Shown: one piece after another, positions 1 to 13,933 of the stretch
Numbering within the stretch: the first letter of the stretch is position 1
Layout of the letters: each line of letters starts with the position of its first letter
NCBI RefSeq assembly: GCF_010093535.1
Contig: NW_022985185.1
Coordinates: 266,026-330,025, forward strand
From: Lindgomyces ingoldianus
Lineage: Eukaryota; Ascomycota; Dothideomycetes; Pleosporales; Lindgomycetaceae
Direction of reading: 5' to 3'
DNA: 64,000 nucleotides
Position numbers and translations under genes: made by a program
The notes under the pieces: model-generated
Databases searched by the model: none
What the model saw: the letters and a program-made list of their open reading frames with translations, nothing else
What the model was told of the DNA's origin: nothing

Positions 1-3000
1 CTAATGTAAACTATAGCTAGTACTAGATAGACTAAATAATAATAACTTTTACATAATGCTAATAAAAAAACTTTAATAAAAGTTTATATAAAGTTCTTAA
101 AATAATAATTAACAAGCTTACGCTTATATAAAGAGCACTAAAAATAGAATTTTAAAAGAATGTTTTACTGCACACTGCTGTTGTATAAGCTTATTAAGAA
201 TAACTAGAACTAAAACATGCTATATTTACTATTAAGCTCTTATATAAAGCTTTATTTAGTAACTTATAGGCATTACTTTAAGTTACTATAGACTAAAAGG
301 TAAACTAATACCTCTAAGAACTGCCTAATGTATACTACATAGACTACTAATATAACTCTATATAATAAGAGTTTACATAATAAAAAAGAAGCTTCTTTCT
401 GTGTAGAAAAGAATAATAAGAAAGATTTTTATCTAGGTTTAGGCTATAATCTAGAGACAACTGTACACAGACAAAAAAGTGCTTTATCTGCTATAAAAAA
501 GAATGTTAGTTATTAAACTACTCTTATAATAACTATATGTAAGTAAAGAACTAGTATGTCACCTTATATAAAGATTTCTATAATAAGACTTTATTATATA
601 AAGCTATTACTTTATACATTTAAGACTTTAAAAGTTACTCTAAAGAAAAAAATAATTTACATAATGTAAAGAAAATAAAATAAAAGAGTAAGGATGCTAA
701 AAAAGCTATTAACTACTTTACCTCTACTGCCTATCTACACTATGTAATAGAAGAGAACATCTACAGCATTAAACCTAAAGAATATGCTAAGTAGTTTATT
801 TTTAATAACTAATACTGTACAGTATACTAAGGTAAACTATAGAACATAGGCGTAGTAAAAATCTCTACTGTTAGTAAGTCTTAACTTAAGGTGTACATAT
901 AAAAAAACTTATGTATAGAAATTAATTAGACACCTAGCTAAACAGATATTAGCTTTAAAGGCTAGACACTAAAGAGATTAATTAGTACTGTATAAATCTA
1001 AAACTTAATTAGTCTAGTTACATACTACATTTTAGAGACTCTAACACTATTCTTACTATTACTAGCAGATGCTAACTAACTTAGGGCATACTTTAACAAC
1101 ATTTTAAATGTTATTATACATAAAGACAAAACTACTGTCTTTATTATATAAAAATAAAGACACTTTTTTTTTAATGTTAGTAAAGAAGAATTTATATTTT
1201 TCTTTACTAAATTAAAACTCTACTGCCTCTACTGCTAATTTAGACACCCCTGCACAGAGAGACTCTAGAAGATGCTAACTAGCGCTAGCTATAATGTTAA
1301 TGCTGCAGTGCTAAAAAAGATTAAGAAGTTCTGCTACCTCTACTAATTATATAACTAAGCCTTATAAAGATTTAAGTTTATAATTAAAAATAACACCTAC
1401 TTTAACTATAAAGTTATTATTAATGTTATATAAATTAATAATAGGGATGTTTTACATATTATTAATATAGATATATTATTTTAGGCTGCCACATTCCTAA
1501 AATCTATGTCTGCACAAGATACCTAAGATGCACTGTGCAAATGCTAGATTAACACTTATTAAGAACCCTTAGACTATATTATGTATAACTTTAGTATAAA
1601 CTTTACTTTAAAGGATTTTTAAGCTTATGTAAAGATTATAGAAGCTACATGTAGGCAGATGCTTATAGAAGCATATTAGGCAGTTAGAAAAGTTAAGCGT
1701 GTACACGCACCTCTCTAATAAGCGTTTAACATCCTAAAGACTAAGCTAGGTAACTGTACAGATAATAAGGCTATTCTGCAGATAGTAGTTAAGGCTCTAA
1801 ACAACATAGCTAGCCTACACAGTCTAGTACCTACGCTGCTAGTCTTTAGAGCATACTTAAGAATTAACCTAGACTCTCTACTATTACTAGACATTATTAC
1901 ATAAGCAAGCGCTATATAAAAGGTAATAAAGATACTTTAAAAAAACTATGTAAAAGTAAACATTAATTATGTAATTAACACTTATAATAGCTTTATAACA
2001 CATAAAGTTCTTAACTTCCCCTTTAGCTTAAAAATTATAGCATAGAGAAAGAAAAAAGGCTAGACTAGCCTATATAAGATTAAGAGTATTAAAGAGAGAG
2101 ACATTATTATTAAAAAAAAAAATAGCTTACTAAAGCTCTAATATACACAAGTTAAACTGTACTATAAAGAAAAAAAGAAAGATAACTTACCTACAACAAA
2201 TAACCTAGATAAACTAATCCCTATATAAAGGGATCTCTTAAAGAAGAGGAAGAGAAAACAGCTTTATAAGAATATTACAAAGGTAGAACTAGAGCCTACT
2301 ATAGACTAAGCCCCTTAGAATAGCAATGCCGCACTAGTGCAAAAGAAAGATATAGATACTAAGAGAAGTAAAAGGCAAAGAAAACCTACATAAAGTCTAG
2401 ACTAGGTATTTCTAACCTAGAAGAAAAAGAATAATTAAGCCTTATTTATTAAGCTCTGTACAGACAGTGTAATTACTACACCTAAAGAACTATTTAAGAA
2501 ATTAAACTGTATAGAGATAGACACTCTAATTACTAACAGCACTTTTAAAGTTATAGTGTATAACTTAATAAAGCATAAAGGTTAAATTTTTAACTTCTAC
2601 CTTATATAAAAAGTAAAAGGTAAAACAACTTAACTATATAAGAAATCCTGCCTAGTGTTTGCTAGCTACTTAGATAAAAAGAAAGAAGAAATCCTTACTT
2701 AGTTACTAACTATTTAGAGAATAAGCTAGAGACTACTTCTAGCTATAGAAGTAAGCCTAAGAGCTATATACAAAATGCATTTTAAACTATGTAATATTAT
2801 ATAAGTATATATCTAATTAATAGATAAGCTTATGCGCATGCTATACATAAAGCTACTAAAGAAAATGCGCTAGAGCTTTCTACTAAATATAATACTCTAG
2901 GTTATATAACTCTTATATAAAGCTGCTAAATTAGAACTGTATTAGTTTAAAACATACTATAACTACTATAAAAAAAAGCTGTGTATGCACATCTTTTTAT

Positions 3001-4721
3001 ATAACCCCTACTTTTTAATTACTAATAAAGAAGAGCACACCTTTAGTATTACTAGCCTATAGATAAATAACACTTTAAGTATTATAATAAAGAATTTTAC
3101 ATAAAAAGAAGAGAAAGAACTATAAAAAGTAAAGTTTTATATAAAAGGTAAAACTATTCTAGTAAAAAAGCAACTTATTAAGTTTAATAGTAAAAAAATT
3201 AAACTTATGCATAACATAGTAGTTCTTACTTAGAAGAGATAAGTAAGCTACTTTTATATAATTAACTTAAAAAATAAGGATGCTACATAATAATATATTA
3301 AGTAATGTGTAAGAGGGGCATATATTATATTTATGTATTAACTAGAGGCAGTATTTAACTTCTTTATTACTACATAAACTATAGACCTTTTGCATAATAA
3401 CATTAACACACTTAACATATAAATCTAATAGCAGATAGACAATAGTAAGCGTAGTCTTACCTTTCTACTATTATAGCTTAATTATGTAAAGCTGTTTATC
3501 TTTATAAATAGATTATTTGCTAATAATAAAAACTTTAGCTTACAGCTAAGATTCTTAATTATATTAAGTAATAAAGACTATATAAAGTAAAGCAACTACT
3601 TTAAAATACTAGGCAACATTATACACTAGAATTCTACTAAGTGTAAAAAAGTAACTAAGAGTGTTCTTACTAGTAAACTATATAGAATAGTTAGAGGGTT
3701 TAACAATGTAATTACTTTTAGTACAACTCTATAGTAAATTATATAAACACTTAAACTACTACTAATTCTAGTAGTAATCTACATAGATTTAAGGTTTTTG
3801 TATAATTACCTTATTAAGCTAGGCACTACTAGTAAAAAGCAACTTATAATTAATATTATATTACTTTATAAATTATATAAGAAGAGGGAAATTACTAAAA
3901 TAAAGTAAATTAATAGTAAAAATAACTTAGTAGATGCATATATAAAGAAAACACTAAACTAGGCTTTTTAATTATTAGTTCTAACTAACTGCCTCTCTGT
4001 CTAGATAGAAGCATCTGTGGACTAGCTAGATCCTGTGCGCAAAAATGCCTTAGACTAACTAGACTAACAACACTTTTATATAAGGCTTATTTCTTTTATT
4101 TTTTTTATTATACGCACTTATTTTTCTTATTACAAAATTAGAAGAGAAGAATATGTAAAAAAGATAGTCTATTTATCTAGTATACAGAAGAAGAAAAAGC
4201 TACCACCCCTTACATATAGTAGTTATAATGTAGACCACAGCTCTGCTATACGCATAAGGCATAGGCATTAGCCTAGAAGTTAGCTAACATATAACACTTA
4301 ATAAAAAAAAAAGCACTAGTAGTGCTGCTATAATAATAAGCACATAGAGTTACTAGGACTTAACTACAACTCTAAACTAAAACTGCATAAAAGTACCCCT
4401 TATAACACACAACCTTTGCTGCCTACAGCTGCAGATTAGTGCTAGTAGGTAAAATAATATTAATATTATAAGATAGTAAAGCTACTACATGCTACTTTTT
4501 AGCCTATTTATAATTAGCATTTTATATAAGAAGAAAGCAGAAGAGCTAAAAAATTTATATATTTATACTAAGACACTAAATAAACTGCTAATTAGCAGCA
4601 GAACTAGTTAAAAGGGTAATGCAGATGCGCCTTAGGCTGCTAGACTGCACAAAGATGTTAAAGACGCCTGCACTAACAGCGCTAGAGGTAAAGGAGGAAG
4701 GCTAGAGAGATATCTCTCTCT

Positions 4722-4773
<52 letters not shown>

Positions 4774-5455
4774 GCAGGAGTATCTGTTACTGTTAGCACT
4801 GTATAAAAAGAGAAAAGAGCTAGGGAATTATACAGTAAGGCTTAGAAAGTAAAAGATAAAAAAAAAAAAGTAAAAAAAAAAAAAAGACCTTATTATATAC
4901 ACCTCTTTACACACCTGCCTACACAAAGATCCTACACTATTCTAGCATAAAACCCTACATAAAATAGTTTATACACTGCTAAATTACTTATAAGGTAAGC
5001 GTATAAAAGCTAAATAATAATAGCCTAAAATACTTTACACTATTTATAAAGCTATTTACATAGTGTAACTAGCTTATTTTAATGTACAGCATTACTAAGG
5101 CAAGTCCTAATAAATAAAGTAAAGTAAAGGTAAAATGTAATTAGATAGACTTACACAGATAAAAGAGAGGTAATGTGTACAAAAAGTAACTTTTTAAATA
5201 AAAAGAAAAGTTGCTAGTGTCTGTACGCAGTAGCAGCGTTATAGTCTAGATATAAGCAATTGCGCATAAGCAGGACTACATATCTCTGTTATATAATGCT
5301 TATGCGTAAACCTTTATGCGCAAACATCTAGATATCCCTCTTTTCCTCTGTACAGAGGAAAGATAAGAGTAATAGAACTAGAAACATGTTGCCCTTACCT
5401 TACCTACCTTGTACGCTGTGCACACTGTACACCACTCTTACTCTTGCTACTTAAG
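1..5455 (+). mobile_element. RIP-degraded Ty1/copia-type retrotransposon
   Basis: No reading frame survives, but when TAA/TAG are read through as former Gln/Trp codons a gag-pol order appears on the + strand. There is a zinc-knuckle-like Cys cluster near 480-530. The end of the integrase region lies at about 1690-2170, where fragments such as KALNNIASLHSLVPTLLVF and a WRKKKGWTSLYK-like stretch can be read. Reverse transcriptase follows at about 2580-3100 (LTQLLTIQRISQRLLLA, then an LQINNTL block in place of the usual LQTDDTL). RNase H is at about 3480-3970 (FANNKNFSLQ, then NSTKCKKVTKSVLTSKLY). Integrase before RT is the copia order. Coding similarity ends near 4.1 kb; 4.1-5.45 kb is non-coding and probably holds the 3' end and LTR, whose borders I could not fix. 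The 5' end lies outside the window. The family comparison rests on recall, not on a search. Confidence 0.85.
4712..4770. repeat. compound microsatellite (TC)n(TG)n
   Basis: About seven TC units run directly into about 23 TG units. The tract lies in the non-coding tail of the degraded retrotransposon, just after a purine-rich stretch (about 4683-4708). Confidence 0.95.
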
Positions 5456-8400
5456 TGCTCATACTATAAGCAGCTAGCTGTCAGAGCCTATTCAACATTA
5501 AGTTAATTAATTAAGCTAGCCTTTTTTAGGGCTATTAAGTTAATTAAGTTAAGTAAAAGCTGCTAAATCTGTTAATTAATTAAGCTATTTACCTTAACTT
5601 AATTAACTTAATTGTTGCCAACTCTGCTTAATGGTCTGTCCTCCGATTAGTCCGAATTTGTAGCCTTAGTGCAACTGTATTGTAATAAGTTATGTGATGG
5701 ATATTCATATACATTTTGTGATCGGCTTCGCGATGGACATCAGAATGAAATCAGCCAACCTGCCATACGATTGTTGGGACATGTGACGCTTCTCATCCCT
5801 TTTATCAATTGATTTAATCTTTCAAGCTATCTGCCTTACTACCCTTGCTATTTGATCTAGAAATCCTGTTGCAAGTAGGAGGTCTCATTAGTTACTTGCT
5901 TGTCTTTTTCAGAAATATTTAGTAATATGTGACATACATGACAGATATTGTGTAGCTCAGCCTAAGTCTCAAGTTTTTCTCTCGTCTTATCTAGAAGTTA
6001 GGCTAAGAACGCCAGCGCCAAGCTTAGAAAGTCCTTAAGTTCTATCAAAACTACTTACGATAATTTCCGTCTCTTGTTCATAATAAAGCTCATCACTCGC
6101 CTTGGCCAGAGGTTTCCGGGAACAATTTTACGAAAAAGGATTGTGAAATTAAGTTTTGGAAGACACTTCGCAAATGACGCCCTTCAGATTCGGATGGTTC
6201 GGATTAAGGGTTTCTTTGAACCCGCAATCATCTCTAATCATCTCTGATCAAGTTAAGCGGGCGATAAGATCAGTTTACATTGAAATCCGTTGTGATCCGA
6301 TGTTCAATGCAGGGAGGGGTCTTGGACAAGAGCAGTACTAATTATAATCAATGAACGCAATTCTTGAATACCTGGTGGATTCTCCAGAACGGGCTCCGTG
6401 ATGCTATTGCTCGCTTTCGACATTTAGCACCGTCTTTAGGGATATTAGATCGTCAGTTTCAGGAATGCGCATGAACAATATCTTATGAATATTCTCAAGA
6501 CGTGACGCTGAGTCACATGTAAATGTAGGTCCTGGAGCTGCACTCATAATCCTGTGCGGACTAGCGCATCTCCGTACGCTATATATCACCTCGGAGCTCT
6601 TTCTCACTCGCCAGACCTTCCATTGTTGTTCAATCCACCTAGTTTTGGCTCTCGCCACCTAATTGATACCTCCTCTATTATTCACCTACCTTTGCGACTC
6701 CCAGTTCATCCCAAAAAAAACTCATAATAATTCCTCACCTTTTCGCAACGCCTGCCATCCGTTCTACATGTACTATCTACAATGCACTTCCACGCTCTCT
6801 CAGCATCATACACAAATAAGTCTATTATCTCCTAGTTGGCGAGCTATATCCGATGCTACCTCCCGTCTATATCTTTGGCCAGGCCTTTGTCATCCATAAT
6901 GCCTACGCATTAAGTTTTGGGAAACGACGGGTATGAAAAGCGACTTTGATCTCCCTTCTTCTGGTACCTCAAGATTCGACACGAGATGATTAGGATAAAG
7001 GTAGGGTTGCGGAAAGTCGTGTTCGGGATTCGTTTGCATCATATCCAGACCACCGTTGGGCCCAGCCTTGTCTTTGGTGGTTCCCAGGAAGTATCCTCTC
7101 GGCTGATTCCACCTGGTCGACCATGGGGGGCGAGTATTCTGGGTGACTCTTCTCGAGACTTTTGGTGAGATTCTTCCAGAATTCAGCGAGGTCTGTCATT
7201 TCTGGTATTTTAGGAGGTATGTATATATCTCGGTGTGGTGCAAGGTTTGGAAGTGAGTAGAGTCCATAGAGGAATAGGAATGGAATAATTATAAGCTTGA
7301 GCGTTCGCCGGCGTCCATAGAAGCGACAGAGCAGTATTTTTAGAAGAGATTAAACTGCAGTTAACGGAGTCAGGGTGGTGGCAGCATGTGTTTGTATTTA
7401 CAGTGCTCTCCGAGCTCCATTACCTGCTCGCATACATGAAACCACTGCTGCCTTCTATGGCTACATATTGCCTGCTAGGCACTTTGCTGTTTAGCCCACT
7501 TCTATGCATATATAGACCCTTAGATACACCCCTTTAACAATCAACTCAGTTTCCCATGGCTTTGGTGCTCCCAATAGCTTCACAGTATGCTCTAAGAGGT
7601 CTGCTTGTGACATGCTAGTTAGTAATCGAAAGCTATAGTGGTTCTACATCCTAGTACTAATATGAAATAGAAGGGGTTTGTAAACACTTTAGAGGCTAAA
7701 AGCGTAAACGGTTCAATGTTCAAAATCAGATGATTTAGCACACACATTACCAGTTAAAAGTAGAAACAGACTACTGAATAAATACCATTTACTATCCCTA
7801 GTATACTTTCTTCTACTGTGATAGGGTGGTAAGTTGACATTTAGCATGCGACGCAAGAATAGTAACCACTCTGTCAATAGTAGGGCGGGCTTGGTCAGAC
7901 TACTAGTCTGATTAGCTAGTTGGGCATGGTCGGAGTGAATATTAATCTGGCCTAGCCTAGCCCGGGAGTCGGTCTAGGCTGATAACGCGCCCCAAGACTG
8001 AATATGGTGAGTTAAGGCTGAGGTATAGGCTTTAAGTATTCCCATTCGGATGGGTGAGGCTTCGGGTGGGAGAGCTACTCAAGAGCGTTAATTAACGACT
8101 ATCTAGTAGCACTCTATAATCCTTAGCAACTATCTACTCAGCTGGTCGCGCTCTCGGAACTCTCTCAAACTCTATTTGACTCTTTATCTCTCTAAGCCCC
8201 CCACCGACGCCATGCCATGCTCCATGAGCGACATAATAAGTCGACCGTCCCGAAGTATGCACAAGGATGGAAGAATGACCGCTTACAAACTAAATTTGGT
8301 ACGATGCATCGAATTCGGTCTAACCCCGTCGATTAACCACCATGGATGTAAGTTCTAGGCTACATCGCCGTAGCTGTCTAAACATCCTCTAACCCCCTTT

Positions 8401-11400
8401 CTAAACGAACTAGAGTTAGACTGACGGTTCCGACGCTTAACTCTGCTTTTTTATAGCAACTGTAGTCTTCGTAAACGGTGAAGCGGCACTTGCCGATAGG
8501 TTCTAAGCGTGGGTCGCTCCTGACCGCACAGACTAGATCGAACTCTCGAACACTGTTGAAACAACCTAGAATCTGAGATTGAATTTTATGCAAGGGCAGT
8601 GAAGCAACCATGCCCGTCCGATATATCAACAGTGTTAAATCGTTAATGGAGAAACTCGGTATCCTTGGTAGAATTTTCCCAGTCCACCTTCGGTAAGGAA
8701 TGCATATGACTGATCCATCGTGCTACTGTCTCAAGCCAAGCATGATCCATCTTCCAGCTCTAAAAATTTGCAGCCCTTATGGTAGTCTAGTGAGGTTTAG
8801 TCCAACCCCTCTCTTCGCTTTTCGTTAGTGATGCTTTACCTACAGAAAGAGCAGTGAAGTTTACAAGAGTTCTTTCACAAAGGACCGTCCTCAAGATCAT
8901 AACCCGCAGTGACCAAAGCCCCCCAGTTGGTGGACTTCGTACAGGGATATGACGAAGATATGCGTGGCTTAATGTACAACCGGAGTGCTTGTAGGGCTCT
9001 GTAATTCAATATGACCGTTGTTTGGTACGCAGTATTGAATGAAAGTCCATTGAACTGTAAGGAGTGCCCGTAAGGAGCATATATATAAGCCAGGGTTCAA
9101 ATGTCAATCGGGGATGCCCAGGGTCCGGCTCAGAGATGTGCCTTCCGGATGCGAAATGAAGAAGTGCCTAAGTTCTTCTAAACCTCACCCTTCTCATATC
9201 CGTGGTCTTTCCTTAAGGACTTGGCACAAAAGTTATGGTTGGGGTGATCGCGTTGAATGAAGATCTTAAGTGAGGGCAGGACAAAGTATACGACGTACCA
9301 CGCTTCCTTTAAATATGCTTGAGTATTGGGCTACCATCACGGGAACCTTGGAAACCGCTCGTATCAGGTCGCCTAAAAATGCGGAAATTGAGGGAAGTGG
9401 GTTAGAATTTGCCCCCAAGGAAATGTGTTTATCGTCCAATCTGCATCTTTGCGGGCAAATCAATTTACTAACCAACAAATACAGGCAGGTGCTGGTCACA
9501 GTTCGATTGAAACGGCAGGCGGCTATGAGTTTATGCGGCTGCATCCCAAGATGAGCTCCCGGTTCCGTTTTTTTCCAGAGCACCGAAGCGAAGTTGTTCG
9601 AGGAAGGTTGTCACCATACAAGTATTGCGCATAACAGAGATCCCTATATGGGACATTAATCCGTGCAAAGAAGGCCTAGAAGAGGAAGAGGCAAAAGACG
9701 CTGATTTCTCCAAGGTCTCTTTCATTGACGTCGATCTGGTGTGTGGCAAATCAAAACCGCGCTTAAACTGAAGCAGCGAGGCTTAATGCCGTGCTTAGCA
9801 GTTGAGTGTGTGATCAATTAGAGTGGCTGCAGGTTCCGGGTTAGCGAAGCATATGCAGTAGACATTGGAAAAAACATCTGATGTGTTGTAGGAAGGGACA
9901 GGCAATAGGGGTAGTGGGTTAACCCAATGAAGAGCCTGATTTCCTGCAGGAGCGGAGGGGATGTGGCGAGTAGTGTGGTCCTGGGGCAGGGGCAACACCT
10001 TCACCTACATATTCGGCGGCTATTCTAGAAAGAGGGCATGTTCTAGCCTGTTTCCATGCGTGCTGTCTTTCGATTGAGTAACAGAATCCTCGATGTATTC
10101 TGGAAATCATCCTACATTTTGGCGAAAGCTCAGCCTGTCGTTAGCATAGCCGGGTGGGTTCTAGAGCGCCTGCCCCTAGCACTGAAGGTGGTCACTTGCC
10201 GATGTATGAGAGCAAGAGCAGCGTTTGTGGGACAGCCCCAGGTTGTACTTGAGGAGGGCGAGGTGTAAGAGGGTGCAGCCTTTCGTACATCCGCGACACA
10301 ACATCAAGAGAGACGGCAGGTAGGTACATCGAGTTCAAGCTTTCCCAACCGCAAGGACCGCTGATCCATTACCATGAGAGCACCGTCATGGATTAATGAA
10401 TGGAAACTTCTTCTGGTCGCAATAGATGAATATAGATGAAGAGAATGCGGCTCTGGGTTCGCATAAAACAGGTGTTCGGGTCATTGGCCGCTCCGAACAA
10501 AAGCCGTGGCCCCAGGAACCCTCTGCAGCAAACCTTGGAACCTCCACACCCCATCCTGAAAATCTGTGCCTTCGCAGCACAACAAGCCCTCATGACACCA
10601 TGGTGACAACGGCACTCAACAAAAAGCACTTCCAGGCAGAATCTGCGCAGAAATGCCGGCTGTCACTTCGTTCTGGAAACCTCCCGTTCCCGTCTACAGG
10701 GAGATCCGTTGCTCAACAGAGACTTAGCAGTGGCGCGAGATCCGCGAGTATCAGCAAACCTCTCTGTCCAATCGTCTCCGCTTTCGTGTATACCCTTCTT
10801 CTTCCTGGGGAGGGACTGTTGCCCTCCGTAAACTCTCACAAGAGCCATATCTGGGCGATTTGCTAAGGCGCCTAGTCATCGAACAGTTTACGAACAGGTC
10901 ACTTAGGTAACCTGCAACCACAACAGAAGATACAGAGTAGGTACCTGGCATTCCCGCTGCTGTTAGACGGTTGTAGCAGACGATTTCCGTTACTATTTGT
11001 TGTGATTTGTATCCGCTTTATCGTCTTATCTGGTGGTGTGGCTTAGGGTCTGTCTTGAATTAAATTGATGTTCGGCCACTCTTGCCAAAACGAGGAGGTG
11101 CTTTTGCTCCGTGCTTTTAAGCTTAACGTTAGTGAGCTTGATGGTCAGGCGATCGATACGACACCTAATAGCCTGCTAGGAGGCAGACAAGTCCGCACAT
11201 CTCCTGGATCGAGTCATGAGCGACGCCGAGCGATCGTCGTCCCCTCAAAAGGAAGGCTACAAAAAAGTTTCGCTTCTTCGGATGAGTCTGAAGTGTCATC
11301 AAGTCTTTCATTGGTCCACCACCTCCGAACCTACATCTTCAACACTCCATGGCTCTGCTGACCAGGCGGGCGGCGGAATACGATCGGCACTGCACATTCT

Positions 11401-12425
11401 CAAATTGCGAGAAACAAGAGCATCGTTAATTAAAACGCGGCCTATCACAGGGTCGCCGAAGGTCTATGGGTAACCTGGAAAGAGATGGATGTCAAGGGTT
11501 CCTCTCCTCGATTTGAAAAGTTGTCTATGCTATTCTGATATCTCTTCCATTGTTATACATCTACTTCTGTTTCACATTTTTGCGGCTTTCAATGTCCCCT
11601 CTTACCTTCTGCACAAACCAGATCTCTAGTTGATCACCATCTCGACCGACCTCCTACGATTGGCCCACAGAGGTGGCGGTGACGGCTCGTCCCGAGCACA
11701 TGGACCCTGGGCTTCAGGGGAGCAGTGGCGCATGCATATCAGCAATCTTGTCAACCTTTCTCTAACCCGTCTTGAGCCAGCGCCCCGCTCCAATCTCACA
11801 GGCTGAGCCAATGAATCCTACTTTCCCCAACTTCTGCTCTCTACCAACAACGCCGATGAGCAACGTCCTTCCTCATGGCTCCATAAAACGCTGATTATGA
11901 GAGGAGAAGCCCTCTCATAATCAGCGTTTTATGGAGCCAAAGTCAGGCCATAGCGAGACGCTGGAGCTAGTATGCCCCGTTGCCGATCCGCACTCTCCCA
12001 CACTGAACTAGCCATCAGGAACGGGTTCTAGGTTGAGACGCTTGAAGAGAAGCAAATTCACATCCCTAAAATGGTAAGCAGCGTAATATCAAGTGCATTT
12101 TGCCAAGCTCCAGCCTGCTGAACTTTCGGCGGTATTCGCCAGCTCGTTCTCATGATCCCACCTTCCGACAGCTCTCTATCAAAGCTAATGCCGTGGCCTT
12201 GTAGGAATAACAGCCGTCCTGACCTGTGCTACCTCCCCAGCTGGGCAGGAACCAAGCATCACAGCCCACGTTGAGCCGCTTTTTCCACTACGCCTAGTCT
12301 ACGGTGTCGTCTGCAGTTCATGTCGGAGACCCGCGATATTCTTTTAGGTCCTGTTCACTAATCCTAACCGGAAGGTGAGCATTGCCGCTCTCATCTTGCC
12401 TCCACACCGAAGACTTGAACCACGA
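5456..12425. other. gene-poor region with no supportable gene
   Basis: The sequence becomes compositionally normal at about 5640, after a short stretch with TTAATTAA-containing inverted motifs (5500-5620). No open frame here resembles a known family. The most protein-like piece is a 56-codon acidic open stretch at 9601-9771 (+) with no start codon and no similarity I recognise; it may be a decayed exon. Other frames are short and overlap each other on both strands. A perfect hairpin lies at 11876-11939 (listed separately). Confidence 0.6.
11876..11939. repeat. perfect 29-bp inverted repeat (hairpin)
   Basis: Arms 11876-11904 and 11911-11939 are exact reverse complements of 29 bases, separated by a 6-base loop. 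The arms begin TGGCTCCATAAAACGC and read inward to GAGAGG. The outer neighbours (11875, 11940) do not pair, so the border is sharp. It lies about 600 bp upstream of the first protease gene. No gene or terminator explains it. Confidence 0.95.
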
Positions 12426-12426
12426 A

Positions 12427-12434
12427 TATATAAG
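12427..12434 (+). promoter_or_regulatory. TATA box of protease gene 1
   Basis: TATATAAG lies 112 bp before the ATG at 12546, and a pyrimidine-rich leader follows. The paralogous gene at 18.5 kb has a similarly placed TATA element, which supports the assignment. Confidence 0.6.
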
Positions 12435-12545
12435 AAAGCCCAAGAGGCCTCTTTCTACCCTCCAGTCAACAATCACTCAGACCCTTTGCTCTGCACAAAG
12501 TCTTTCGTTCACACTTCAAGTAGCCGTCTCACTCAAACAATCGCC

Positions 12546-13933
<1,388 letters not shown>

